Origin: Curtobacterium sp. 458
GTDB taxonomy: Bacteria; Actinomycetota; Actinomycetes; Actinomycetales; Microbacteriaceae
DNA: 64,000 nt
Assembly: GCF_030406605.1 (NCBI RefSeq)
Contig: NZ_CP129104.1
Coordinates: forward strand, 1,449,405 to 1,513,404
Direction: 5' to 3'
The position numbers and the translations under genes were made by a program. Under the pieces are notes generated by a model, which worked only from the letters and a program-made list of their open reading frames with translations, was not told the DNA's origin and ran no database searches. This document shows, in pieces, positions 31,534 to 40,228 of the stretch; the first letter of the stretch is position 1, and every line of letters begins with the position of its first letter.

Positions 31534-33414
31534 ATGCACATCAGGAACGTCGTCGTCGCGATCGGGGCGGTCGCCGCGGTCATCGCCGGGAGCGTCATGG
31601 CCGGACCGGCTCCGACCGCGTCCGCCGCCGCACCGGTCGACGGACGGTTCACCCCGGTGACCTCCGCTCGCGCATGGTCCGGCAAGGTCGGGACCTCGCC
31701 GACCAGCGTCACGCTCGGCGGTCGGAACGGCATCCCGTCCTCCGCGACCGCGGTGGTCCTCACCGCGACCGTCAGCGGACCGACCGCGTCCGGGTACGTG
31801 AGCGTCGCGCCCGGCGGCAGCGGAGCGAGCCCGTCGATCCAGAACTTCGGCCCGAAGCAATCGATCTCCGGTACCACCACCGTCGGACTCGTCGGCGGGA
31901 AGGCCCAGGTGAAGGTGTCGTCCGGCACCGCGACCGTCGCCCTCGACGTCGCGGGCTGGTACGGCTCGAGCAGCGGCGGGTCGACCTACACCCCGCTCGC
32001 GCCGACGAACGTCCTCACGGGCACCGTCGGCACCGGGGCGACCCGGATCGTCGTGGCCGGGAAGGCAGGTGTGCCGTCGAACGCCACGGCCGTCGTGCTC
32101 CAGGCGGACGTCTCGCGCCCGGCCGCCGCGGGCACGCTCCGCCTCACGCCCGCGGGCAGCGCCGCCGGCATCGCGTCGGTGACCTACCAGAAGGGCGTCA
32201 CGGTCGCGAACACCGTCACGGTGCGGCTCTCCGGCGGTGCGGTGCAGGCGCGGGTGTCGTCGGGGAGCGCGCGTGCCCTCGCAGACGTCGTCGGGTACTA
32301 CTCGCCGTCGACCTCGGGGGCGGTGTTCGTCCCCTCGGCCCCGGTCCGCGCCGCCACCGTCGCGGCGGGGACGACCGCGAAGAACGTCACCGTCGCCGGG
32401 ACGGCCGGCGTCCCGCGGAACGCCGTCGCAGCGGTCATCAACGCGAAGGTCGGCAAGGGCAGCGTCGGCGGGTCACTGCGCGTCGTCGGTGCCGGGCTCG
32501 CCTCGAGTGTGCCGACGCAGGTGTACGCGAAGGGGCAGACCATCGGCAACGCGCTCATCGCGCCGCTGGCGTCCGGCGGGAAGGTGTCGGCGAAGGTGTC
32601 GGCGGGGACGGCGACCGCCTACGTGGACGTCGTCGGGTACTTCATCGACGGGAGCACGGGATCGGGGACCGGTGTCGACGTGTCGTACCCGCAGTGCGGG
32701 AAGACCATCCCCACGGATCAGTCGTTCGCGATCGTCGGCGTCAACGCGAGCCTGGCCAACACGACCAACCCCTGCCTGCAGCAGCAACTCGCGTGGGCGG
32801 CCGGTTCGAAGGGGGGAACGGCGCAGCCGAAGACGCAGCTCTACTCGCTCTTCACGAACCCGGGTGCGACGCTCGCATCGAAGTGGCCGATGTCGAACAC
32901 GCTCGACGACGGCAAGGTCGTCCCGACACCGAAGTCGTACGGGGTGTGCCGGGCACAGGCCAGCGGTGTCCCGCAGTCGAAGTACGTGACGACGACCGCG
33001 TGCTCCTACGTGTACGGGTTCGCTCGGGCGTACGAGGCATCGACCAAGCGGGGCGTCTCGAACGCGGCGCAGTTCCGGTGGTGGCTCGACGTCGAGACCG
33101 GGCTGTCCCACACGAGGACGACGACGTACAACCTGGCCGCCCTCGAGGGCATGATCGCCGCACTCCGTGATGCGCGCGTGACGAACGTCGGCATCTACTC
33201 CACCGCCAGCCACTTCGGGGAGATCATGGGTTCGGTCCCGTCGACGAGCTCCGCACGCGGTCTCCCGAGCTGGCTCGCCATCGGGCCTGCACGGCTCGAC
33301 CAGGCGCAGTCGGCGTGTTCGAGCGCCGGCTTCGCCGGCGGGACGGTCGCGATGACCCAGTACGTCACCGCGTTCGGGGCGTCGCAGATCGACCGCGACT
33401 GGTCGTGTCGCTGA
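31534..33414 (+). CDS. Secreted protein: three beta-repeats and a C-terminal lysozyme-like domain
   Basis: The 626-residue product has an export signal (VVAIGAVAAVIAGSVMA, cleavage near ASAAAP). Residues about 38-375 are three repeats of roughly 105 residues; each begins with a F/Y-T-P-style strand and ends in D-V-x-G-Y/W. The C-terminal part starts GVDVSYPQCGKTIP and has WWLDVETGLSH and GIYSTASHFGEIMGS, which looks like a glycoside hydrolase family 25/DUF1906 barrel that may cleave peptidoglycan, although the catalytic pair should be checked. A GAGGGGGGAAC site precedes ATG 31534. It lies beside tRNA-Ala. Confidence 0.8.
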   Translation: MHIRNVVVAIGAVAAVIAGSVMAGPAPTASAAAPVDGRFTPVTSARAWSGKVGTSPTSVTLGGRNGIPSSATAVVLTATVSGPTASGYVSVAPGGSGASPSIQNFGPKQSISGTTTVGLVGGKAQVKVSSGTATVALDVAGWYGSSSGGSTYTPLAPTNVLTGTVGTGATRIVVAGKAGVPSNATAVVLQADVSRPAAAGTLRLTPAGSAAGIASVTYQKGVTVANTVTVRLSGGAVQARVSSGSARALADVVGYYSPSTSGAVFVPSAPVRAATVAAGTTAKNVTVAGTAGVPRNAVAAVINAKVGKGSVGGSLRVVGAGLASSVPTQVYAKGQTIGNALIAPLASGGKVSAKVSAGTATAYVDVVGYFIDGSTGSGTGVDVSYPQCGKTIPTDQSFAIVGVNASLANTTNPCLQQQLAWAAGSKGGTAQPKTQLYSLFTNPGATLASKWPMSNTLDDGKVVPTPKSYGVCRAQASGVPQSKYVTTTACSYVYGFARAYEASTKRGVSNAAQFRWWLDVETGLSHTRTTTYNLAALEGMIAALRDARVTNVGIYSTASHFGEIMGSVPSTSSARGLPSWLAIGPARLDQAQSACSSAGFAGGTVAMTQYVTAFGASQIDRDWSCR

Positions 33415-33420
33415 CGCACT

Positions 33421-33468
33421 GACGGACGCCGGGCACGGTGCGGACCCGCGCCGTGCCTCCCGTCCGTC
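33421..33468. terminator. Bidirectional hairpin terminator
   Basis: GACGGAC pairs with GTCCGTC at the ends, and GGCACGGTGCG with CGCGCCGTGCC inside, separated by a small internal mismatch. It carries the CGTGCCTCCCG core and lies between convergent genes. Confidence 0.6.
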
Positions 33469-33477
33469 GCCCCGACG

Positions 33478-33861
33478 TCAGCCGGGGACGCTCGCCGTGA
33501 GGACGCCCGCCTGCGCGAACACGGCGTGGATCGCGTTCGCGGCCTCCTCGAACGCCCGGTTGCCGCGCGCCATCCCGATCGCGCCGCCCTTCACCATCGA
33601 CCGGCCGGAGCCGCGGAGCCGCCGGACGACGGTCCGGCCGTCCTGCGTCACCATGACCTGTACGTCGAGGCGGGTGTGGAACGTGCGGTCGTTCGCCAGG
33701 GAGCCGACGAGGAGCGTGAGTCCGAGGCTGCCGCGGGTGGCGCGGAGACCACCCTGGTCGGCGTCGTCGACCGTGTAGCCCTCGTGGACGAGGGCGTCGC
33801 GTGCGCGGGCACGTGCGGTCACCGGGTCGGCGGCGACGAAGAAGTCGTGGCTCTCAGGCAT
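33478..33861 (-). CDS. Hypothetical protein
   Basis: The 127-residue protein reads as one compact domain of strands and helices: HDFFVAADPVTARARARDALVHEGYTV, then alternating hydrophobic strands (GLTLLVGSLAN, LDVQVMVTQDGRTVVRRL) and a helix near the end. There is no signal peptide. The shape suggests a small alpha-beta protein, but I cannot name it. It diverges from the downstream lipoprotein gene. Confidence 0.7.
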   Translation of the reverse strand: MPESHDFFVAADPVTARARARDALVHEGYTVDDADQGGLRATRGSLGLTLLVGSLANDRTFHTRLDVQVMVTQDGRTVVRRLRGSGRSMVKGGAIGMARGNRAFEEAANAIHAVFAQAGVLTASVPG

Positions 33862-33970
33862 GCGGAGGGGTCCTCTCGTTCGGTGGCTGCGGGTCGATCA
33901 TGCCGGTTCGCCGCCGGTCGCGCGCGGCACCGGGCCGTCCGTCGGGGTCGTCGCCTACCCTGGTGAGGTC

Positions 33971-35017
33971 ATGACTGCCTCCTACACGCGCCGCACCCTG
34001 TTCTCGCTCGCCGGTGTCGCCGGTGTCGGTCTCGCGGTCGCCGCGTGCTCGTCGGACGGCGGGGGGAAGGCCTCGGCGACGAAGCAGCCGGGCGCGACCG
34101 GGTCGGCGCCGACGACCGGCTCGTCGACCGCGAAGCCGGTCGCCTCGAAGCTCGAGCCCGCGCAGGTCCCGCTCGCGGGCGGGGTGACCGTCACCGTCCA
34201 CGGGACCGGGCTCGACGTCGTCAAGGGCGTGACGGTCGGCGGTATCGCTGCTCGCGACGTCCGGGCCACCGCGGGGAAGGTCACCTTCACGGTCCCGCAC
34301 CAGGCGATGTACACCGCCGGCGATGCCGACGTCGCGCTCTTCACCGAGACCGTCGAGCCGTCGCCCTCGGCGAACCAGTCCTCCGACGGCAACGGCAGCA
34401 GCGCGAACGACGGCCAGTCCGGTGCGACGCAGGACTCCGCGACCGCCGCGCCGACGCCGACCGCGGCCCCGACGCCGGACGCCGCCGATGCCGTCGCGAC
34501 GACGTCGCTGGCGTACGCAGCACTCACCGCGACGGACCGACAGCTCGCCTACGCGATGCGGTACTGGAAGGACTACAACCTCGCCGAGTACGGGACGATG
34601 AACCCGATCGGCGGGGACTGCGCGAACTACGTCAGTCAGACCCTGATCGCCCGCGGGTGGGAGCAGCGCGACGACTGGTACAACCGCGACGCCGGCGCCG
34701 CGCACTCGCCCACGTGGACGTACTGCCCGGCGATGGACCCGTGGCTCAGCGAGCACGCGGCCGAGTTCGGCCTGACGAAGCGGTCGATCGACGAGCGGGA
34801 CAAGGTGAAGGTCGGCGACATCGTGTTCTTCGACTGGAACGACAACGACTCGCCCGACCACACCACGATCGTGTCCGAGGTCTTCACCGAGCCGGACGGC
34901 ACCGTGCGCATCAAGTCCGCGAGCCACAACCAGGACGGCCCCTACCGCGACCTCGACGAGATGATCACGGTGCAGCACCCCGGCGGCAAGGCCTGGTTCC
35001 ACACGTTCGACGCGTAG
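33971..35017 (+). CDS. Lipoprotein with IPT/TIG-like and amidase domains
   Basis: This 348-residue protein has a twin-arginine-like start (TRRTLFSLAG) and a lipobox AVAAC, so it is probably an exported lipoprotein. Residues about 55-125 look like an IPT/TIG Ig-like domain (GGVTVTVHGTGLDVVKGVTV). After a Ser/Thr/Pro-rich linker comes a putative amidase domain: AYAMRYWKDYNLAEYG, GGDCANYVSQTL with the likely nucleophilic cysteine, VGDIVFFDWN and PDHTTIVSEV with histidine. That is the amidase_6 type often found in Gram-positive surface proteins. TACCCT and GGTGAGG lie before ATG 33971. Confidence 0.85.
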   Translation: MTASYTRRTLFSLAGVAGVGLAVAACSSDGGGKASATKQPGATGSAPTTGSSTAKPVASKLEPAQVPLAGGVTVTVHGTGLDVVKGVTVGGIAARDVRATAGKVTFTVPHQAMYTAGDADVALFTETVEPSPSANQSSDGNGSSANDGQSGATQDSATAAPTPTAAPTPDAADAVATTSLAYAALTATDRQLAYAMRYWKDYNLAEYGTMNPIGGDCANYVSQTLIARGWEQRDDWYNRDAGAAHSPTWTYCPAMDPWLSEHAAEFGLTKRSIDERDKVKVGDIVFFDWNDNDSPDHTTIVSEVFTEPDGTVRIKSASHNQDGPYRDLDEMITVQHPGGKAWFHTFDA

Positions 35018-35073
35018 CCGCGGGCACGGTGGCGCAGGCGCGGTGGCGCGGCCGCGGTGGCGCGTTCTGCGAT

Positions 35074-35135
35074 CGCACAACCAAAGGCGGTTCGCGCCGC
35101 GGACGCCCGTGGTTCGGCATGACTTCGGTTGTGCG
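35074..35135. repeat. 62-base palindromic element, copy 2
   Basis: The ends CGCACAACC and GGTTGTGCG, together with GACTTCGGTTGTGCG on the right, match copy 1 at 13093-13154. The middle differs and the stem is less perfect. It also lies between convergent genes. A run of CACCGG/CACCGC repeats follows at about 35140-35185. Confidence 0.65.
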
Positions 35136-35201
35136 AACGCAACCGGCACCGGCACCGCCACCGCCACCGCCACCGGCGCCGGCGCTACGCGCCGCCCGCG
35201 C

Positions 35202-36407
35202 CTACGGGTACCCGAGGAACCACAGGAGCACGACCGCCACGGGCTGCAGGCACATGCCGACCACGAGCCACGCCACAGCACGGCGCCGTGTCCCGACGAA
35301 CACGTCCGACCCGAGCAACGGCGCCGTCGGCATGAGCAGCCGGGGCAGTGATTGCTGCGGCAGGAACACCGCGACGAGGTAGAGCACGTACGCGGCCGTG
35401 AACGACCACACGTCGGTGCCCACGGCCCGGACGTCCCGACGGCACCAGAACCACACGGCAGCGGCCAGCACGACGAGCACGAGGACGATGCCCGCCGGCC
35501 CGAGCCACGTGCCCGCCATCGTGAACCACGGTGTGAGCGGCGCGAAGTGCTGCCGCCCGACGAACCCGACCCACCACGACAGCTCGGTGTCGAGGTACGC
35601 GTCCGGTCGGCCGGTCACGGCGGAGGCGATCACCGGCCACGCGAGCCCCGCGGTCGCGACGAGCAGTCCCGACACGACCACCACGACGCGCTCCCGCCAC
35701 CGGAACCCCCGCCCGTCCTGCACCCACCGCACGACGAGGTGCACCGCGAGCGCCACGGCGAGGGCGAGCACGCCCGGCTTCGTGAACGCGGCGACGATCC
35801 CGAGGGGCGCGATCCACCAGTACCGTCGGCGCACGAGCGCGAGCAGCGCGGCGAACAACAGCAGGAGGAACAGACTCTCCGCGTAGGCCACCTGGAGCAG
35901 GAACCCGGTCGGACCGAAGGCGAAGAGGGCGGTCGCCCACCGCGCGGCCCGGTCGCCGCGGACCGCCCGCACCACGCGGTACAGCATCATGCAGGCACCG
36001 GCGCCGGCGAGGGTCGCCACGAGCACACCCACGACCCAGAACGACCCGCCGACGACGGGCGCCACCGTGCGGGCGAGCCACGGGAACACCGGCAGGAACG
36101 CCCACGCGTTCGGCAGCACGTGCCCGGCGTCGTCCACCGGGATCGCCGTCGGGTACCCCCGCTCGGCGATGATCCGGTAGAAGGACGCGTCCCACGACCC
36201 GGAGAACGTGAAGAACGACGGGTCGCGTCGGTACGACGCGAACGGCCACCCGGCCGCGGTCGCGACCCAGTAGAGCGAGCCGAGCAGCAGCGTGCTGAAC
36301 GCCCGTGAAGCCAGCCACAGGACCAGTGGAGCGGACCACCCGCTGTGGCGCGCCTCCAGGACGGAACCCAGCCGGGAGGCACGGGTCGTCTCCGCCACGT
36401 CGGTCAC
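35202..36407 (-). CDS. PIG-V-like membrane mannosyltransferase
   Basis: This 401-residue membrane protein has about ten hydrophobic helices and the start of a GT-C fold. The acidic loop motif is SWDASFYRIIAERGYP after the first helix, and AYAESLFLLLLFAALLAL follows later, both typical of PIG-V-type transferases that add mannose from a lipid donor. A fragment CCGGGAGGCACGGG (36372-36385) of the dispersed repeat lies in the first codons. GAGGA before the GTG supports the start. The acceptor is unknown. Confidence 0.85.
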   Translation of the reverse strand: MTDVAETTRASRLGSVLEARHSGWSAPLVLWLASRAFSTLLLGSLYWVATAAGWPFASYRRDPSFFTFSGSWDASFYRIIAERGYPTAIPVDDAGHVLPNAWAFLPVFPWLARTVAPVVGGSFWVVGVLVATLAGAGACMMLYRVVRAVRGDRAARWATALFAFGPTGFLLQVAYAESLFLLLLFAALLALVRRRYWWIAPLGIVAAFTKPGVLALAVALAVHLVVRWVQDGRGFRWRERVVVVVSGLLVATAGLAWPVIASAVTGRPDAYLDTELSWWVGFVGRQHFAPLTPWFTMAGTWLGPAGIVLVLVVLAAAVWFWCRRDVRAVGTDVWSFTAAYVLYLVAVFLPQQSLPRLLMPTAPLLGSDVFVGTRRRAVAWLVVGMCLQPVAVVLLWFLGYP

Positions 36408-36442
36408 CGCACGATCCTCGCACGCTGCGCAGCAGCGTCGGC

Positions 36443-36478
36443 CACCAGCAGGCGGACGCGGCCGTCCGCCTGCTGGTG
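36443..36478 (-). terminator. Terminator of the family 2 glycosidase gene
   Basis: A perfect 16-base-pair stem (36443-36458 with 36463-36478) with a four-base loop begins just after the stop codon on the minus strand. Confidence 0.75.
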
Positions 36479-36482
36479 CGCG

Positions 36483-38339
36483 TCAGCGTCCGGTGACGGC
36501 TCGGCGGATCTGCTCGATCGGGACCTTCGGCGTGCGGTCGGCGTTGAGCAGCCCGTTCGTCTCCTGCATCGTGTCGGTGAGCTGGGTGTAGCAGGAGCCG
36601 GCGAGGAACGTGCTCGCCCGGATCGCGTCGTACAGGCCGGTGATGCGCGTGATCCAGTCGTCCCCGTCGGACGCCGAGGTGTACCCCCAGCCGTCCTCGC
36701 GCTGGACGCCGGGCTGGTAGTTCACGCCACCGAACTCGGTGAGCATCACGGGCTGCCCCTCGTCGACCGCACCGCCGACGAGGATCTGCCGGTCGGCCGG
36801 ACCCATGCCGCGCAGCAGGGCCGTGCGGGCCGCGTCGTCCGCGTACGTGCGGGCCAGTACGGCGCCGTCGCCCTCGTAGTCGTGGACCGAGAGGATGTCC
36901 GACGCCGGGTGCTCCCAGCCGTCGTTCGAGATCACCGGGCGGGTGGGGTCGAGCGCCCGGGCGACGTCCGCGAGCGCACGCGCGTACGCCTGCTGAGCCG
37001 GGTCGTCCGCGATGTGCTGCACGCCCCAGCTCTCGTTCGCGGGGACCCAGGTCACGATCGACGGGTGCGAGGCGTCGCGCTCGACGGCGTCCATCCACTC
37101 CCGCATCAACCGCTGCACCGCCGTGGGGGAGAACGCGTAGGCGCCGGGCAGCTCGCCCCAGACGAGCAGTCCGAGCTTGTCGGCCCACCAGAGGAAGCGC
37201 GGGTCCTCGACCTTCTGGTGGTTCCGCGCGGCGTTGAAGCCCAGCTCCTTGATGAGCTCGACCTCGCGCCGGAGGGCCTCGCGGGACGGGGCGGCGAGGT
37301 GCGAGTCCGGCCAGTAGCCCTGGTTCAGGACGCTGCGGACGTCGTACGAGTGCCCGTTGAGCAGGAAGGCGCCCTGGCCGATGGAGGTGGTGCGGACACC
37401 GAAGTAGCTCGCGACCGCGTCGGTCGCCGTGCCGCCTGCGTCGAGCAGGGTGACGGTCGCGTCGACGAGCCGTGGCGTCTCGGGCGTCCAGACGAGCTCG
37501 TCCTCGGCCTGGCCGTTCGTCTGCCGGGGGAGCGGCACGACGACGTCGAACTCGGTGTCGATCGCGCTCGACCAGGCGACGTCGCCCAACGCGGACTCGA
37601 CGGTCGCGAGGTGCTCGTCGGCCCACCACGCCTCGACGCGGAGGCGCTCGCCGCCGGGACGGGTGCCGGCGAGCCGGACGGAGAGTCGGACCGTGGCGTG
37701 GTCGACGTTCGTCCAGCGCAGCGCCGCGATCGACACGGTCGGCACGGCCTCGAGCCACACGGTCTGCCAGATGCCGGTGGTCCGGCGGTACCAGATCGCG
37801 TGCGGCTCCTCGTGCCAGTCCTGCTTGCCACGGGGCTGCGTCAGGTCGAGCGGGTCGTCCTCGGCACGGACGACGAGGGTGTGCACGGCGTCGGGGTCCG
37901 CCGTCAGCACGTCGGTGACGTCGAACGCGAAGGGCGTGTGACCGCCCTCGTGCTCGCCGGCGAACTGCCCGTCGACCCAGACGCGCGCACGGTGGTCGAC
38001 GGCTCCGAAGTGCAGGACCAGACGGGGCTGCGCGGACGAGTACCCGGCGGCGGCGAGGTCGGCTGCGGTGAGCTGCCGGGAGTACCAGACCACGGGGTGG
38101 AAGCCCGGTTCGTCGATCCCGGACGCGACCGACTCCGGCGGGAACGGCACAGTGATGTCCCGGGCGTCCGGGAAGCCCGAACGCCAGGCGGCGTCGTCCC
38201 CGTCGTTGCGGAACGACCACGTGCCGTCGAGGTCGGCCCAGGCGGGGCGGAGGAGCTGCGGCCGCGGGTACGTCCCGTCCTGCTCGGTCGCGACGGGGAG
38301 GGCAGTGGGGGCGGCGTCGTTGCCGGCGAGCGTGCTCAT
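36483..38339 (-). CDS. Glycoside hydrolase family 2 (beta-glucuronidase/galactosidase type)
   Basis: This 618-residue protein has a sugar-binding N-terminal domain (YPRPQLLRPAWADLDGTWSF), an Ig-like middle and a TIM barrel. The catalytic acid/base is Glu436 in WVPANESWG and the nucleophile Glu535 in MLTEFGG. No signal peptide is visible, so it acts inside the cell on a transported sugar. ATG 38339 is used because the 16 residues before it in a longer frame are unrelated. A LacI-type operator-like palindrome lies 23 bases upstream. Substrate is open between glucuronide, galactoside and related sugars. Confidence 0.9.
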   Translation of the reverse strand: MSTLAGNDAAPTALPVATEQDGTYPRPQLLRPAWADLDGTWSFRNDGDDAAWRSGFPDARDITVPFPPESVASGIDEPGFHPVVWYSRQLTAADLAAAGYSSAQPRLVLHFGAVDHRARVWVDGQFAGEHEGGHTPFAFDVTDVLTADPDAVHTLVVRAEDDPLDLTQPRGKQDWHEEPHAIWYRRTTGIWQTVWLEAVPTVSIAALRWTNVDHATVRLSVRLAGTRPGGERLRVEAWWADEHLATVESALGDVAWSSAIDTEFDVVVPLPRQTNGQAEDELVWTPETPRLVDATVTLLDAGGTATDAVASYFGVRTTSIGQGAFLLNGHSYDVRSVLNQGYWPDSHLAAPSREALRREVELIKELGFNAARNHQKVEDPRFLWWADKLGLLVWGELPGAYAFSPTAVQRLMREWMDAVERDASHPSIVTWVPANESWGVQHIADDPAQQAYARALADVARALDPTRPVISNDGWEHPASDILSVHDYEGDGAVLARTYADDAARTALLRGMGPADRQILVGGAVDEGQPVMLTEFGGVNYQPGVQREDGWGYTSASDGDDWITRITGLYDAIRASTFLAGSCYTQLTDTMQETNGLLNADRTPKVPIEQIRRAVTGR

Positions 38340-38361
38340 GCGTCCATGCTGGACCCGTTCG

Positions 38362-38373
38362 TACATCGTTGTA
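38362..38373. promoter_or_regulatory. Possible LacI-type operator
   Basis: TACATCGTTGTA is an inverted repeat (arms TACA and TGTA) around a central CG, the shape used by many LacI-family sugar repressors. On the minus strand TTGCCA (-35) and TACGAA (-10) surround it, so binding would block the glycosidase promoter. Confidence 0.35.
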
Positions 38374-38409
38374 AAGAGGTGTGGCAACGGACGGGCCCCA
38401 TGTCGCTCG

Positions 38410-38865
38410 TCACGCGATCGCGGCGTCCCGTGTCAGCACCATGACGTCCATCCGGCCCTGCTGGACGACCTCGCCGTGCTGGTTGCGGAGCGACACCGCG
38501 CGCTCGACGACGCCCGTCGTCCCCGAACTCGTCAGCCGCGTCGAGAGGATCTCCACCGTGCACGTCACGGTGTCGCCGATGAACACCGGAGCGGTGAACC
38601 GCCACTGGTCGATGCCGAGCAGCGCCACGGCCGAACCCTCGAAGACCCCAGTCCGCGCGATGAGGCCGAGGCAGAGCGACGTCCCGAGCAGTCCGTGCAC
38701 GACGCGCTGGCCGTAGCGGGTGCGTGCCGCGAACTCGACGTCGGTGTGCACCTGGTTGTTGTCGTTCGTCCACGAGGCGAACGACACGACGTCGGCCTCC
38801 GTGATCGTCCGACCCGGGGTGGTGAAGGTCTGTCCGGCGGCGAGGTCCTCGAGGTAGTGCGGCAC
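38410..38865 (-). CDS. MaoC-like (hotdog fold) dehydratase
   Basis: The 151-residue protein is a single hotdog domain. The hydratase-2 motif is visible in FASWTNDNNQVHTDVEFAART near residue 30 (catalytic Asp and His), with GTSLCLGLIARTG and the swapped strand YGQRVVHGLLG. Family members hydrate enoyl-CoA esters. It starts at a GTG with GAGGA seven bases upstream. It lies between a tandem repeat and the glycosidase promoter and has no obvious partner. Confidence 0.88.
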   Translation of the reverse strand: MPHYLEDLAAGQTFTTPGRTITEADVVSFASWTNDNNQVHTDVEFAARTRYGQRVVHGLLGTSLCLGLIARTGVFEGSAVALLGIDQWRFTAPVFIGDTVTCTVEILSTRLTSSGTTGVVERAVSLRNQHGEVVQQGRMDVMVLTRDAAIA

Positions 38866-38878
38866 CCAGTCATCCTCG

Positions 38879-38932
38879 CACCGCGAGCACCGCGAGCACC
38901 GCGAGCACCGCGAGCACCGCGAGCACCGCGAG
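38879..38932. repeat. Six perfect 9-base tandem units
   Basis: CACCGCGAG is repeated six times without change, between the MaoC-like gene start and the maltokinase promoter. Confidence 0.95.
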
Positions 38933-38967
38933 CACCCGCGTCCCCCACCTCCTCAGCGCCGAGCGCG

Positions 38968-38973
38968 TAGCCT
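38968..38973 (+). promoter_or_regulatory. -10 box of the maltokinase gene
   Basis: TAGCCT, then CCGCGGC, then ATG 38981. Confidence 0.45.
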
Positions 38974-38980
38974 CCGCGGC

Positions 38981-40228
38981 ATGAGCGACGCTCCCGCCGA
39001 CCACGACCTCGCCCCGTGGATCGCCGCACAGCGCTGGTACGCCGCCAAGGGAGGCGCCGGCCCGACGCTCCGCACGCTGTCGACCGACGACGACACCCGG
39101 CTGGTCCTCGACGACGCCGCGACCGGTGCCGTCCTCTACCAGGCGCCCGTCGTCGTCCGCGACGGCGCCCTCACCGACGCCACGACCGACCTCGAGTGGG
39201 TCAGGGGCCTCGCAGCCCGGATCGACGCGGACCCCGAGTCGCTCCGCCCGATCGGCACCGTGACCGCCGCGCGCGTGCTGTCCGGCGAGCAGTCGAACAC
39301 CTCCGTGATCTGCGACACCGAGGCCGGCGAGCAGGTCATCGTCAAGGTGTTCCGCGTCCTGCACCACGGCGACAACCCCGACGTCACCACGCAGCTCGCC
39401 CTCTCCGCGGCCGGCAGCACCCGGGTGCCGGCGGTCTACGGCGCGCTCCGCCGCAGCTGGCCCGACACCGGGCGACCGGACGGCACCGCCACCGGCCACC
39501 TCGCCGTCGCGCAGGAGTTCCTCCCCGGTACCCGCGACGCCTGGCGTGTGGCGCTCGACGACGCCCGCGCCGGTGTCGCCTTCGCCGACGACGCGGCACG
39601 GCTCGGCGCGGCGCTCGCCGAGGTGCACCGCACGCTCGCGGAGGTCCTGCCGACCACGCCCGCGACGGACGACCGCCGCCGTGACGCCCTGGCCACGATG
39701 CACGCCCGCCTCGCCGCGGCCGAACGCGAGGCGCCGGCGGTCGCCGAGCACGCCGACGCCGTGCGTGCCGTGTACGCACGGGCAGCCGAGGCGTCGTGGC
39801 CGGACCTCCAGCGGGTCCACGGAGACCTGCACCTCGGCCAGGTGCTCGCGGTGCCGGGGGAGCGGGGGTGGGTGTTCCTCGACTTCGAGGGTGAACCGCT
39901 CCGTCCGCTCACCGAGCGCTCGGTGCCCGACGTCCCGCTGCGCGACGTCGCGGGCATGCTGCGGTCGTTCGACTACGTGGCGGGAGCACTCGCCCGTGAT
40001 GCCGACCCGGTGGACACCGGCGACTGGGCACACGAGGCCCGGAGCGCGTTCCTCACCGGCTACGAGCAAGGGACCGGCGGCGACCTCCGCGCACACCGCG
40101 AGGTCCTCGACGCCTTCGAGCTCGACAAGGCCGTCTACGAGGTCGTCTACGAGAGCCGCAACCGGCCGGACTGGGTCGGCATCCCCCTCGCGGCCGTCGC
40201 GCGGCTGGCCGCGCGCAGCGCTGGCTGA
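38981..40228 (+). CDS. Maltokinase-like phosphotransferase
   Basis: This 415-residue protein has the Mak/Pep2 plan: a cap domain with AQRWYAAKGG, a SNTS loop (105-108) and Lys122 in IVKVFR, then the kinase core with the loop HGDLHLGQVL (His280, Asp282) and the metal-binding Asp301 in FLDFEGEP. The end YEVVYESRNRPDWVGIPL is typical. Maltokinases make maltose-1-phosphate from ATP and maltose for alpha-glucan synthesis. No treS or glgE gene lies beside it, so it could feed a pathway elsewhere. The stop lies inside a 27-base tandem repeat. Confidence 0.85.
   Translation: MSDAPADHDLAPWIAAQRWYAAKGGAGPTLRTLSTDDDTRLVLDDAATGAVLYQAPVVVRDGALTDATTDLEWVRGLAARIDADPESLRPIGTVTAARVLSGEQSNTSVICDTEAGEQVIVKVFRVLHHGDNPDVTTQLALSAAGSTRVPAVYGALRRSWPDTGRPDGTATGHLAVAQEFLPGTRDAWRVALDDARAGVAFADDAARLGAALAEVHRTLAEVLPTTPATDDRRRDALATMHARLAAAEREAPAVAEHADAVRAVYARAAEASWPDLQRVHGDLHLGQVLAVPGERGWVFLDFEGEPLRPLTERSVPDVPLRDVAGMLRSFDYVAGALARDADPVDTGDWAHEARSAFLTGYEQGTGGDLRAHREVLDAFELDKAVYEVVYESRNRPDWVGIPLAAVARLAARSAG

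Noticed and set aside
31290..33500. A genomic island integrated at tRNA-Ala
   Set aside because: No integrase, no direct repeat of the tRNA 3' end and no change of base composition are visible; only one gene follows before a normal terminator.
38879..38932. A CRISPR array from the repeats at 38879 and 18434
   Set aside because: The units are 9 bases with no spacers between them; they are simple tandem repeats.
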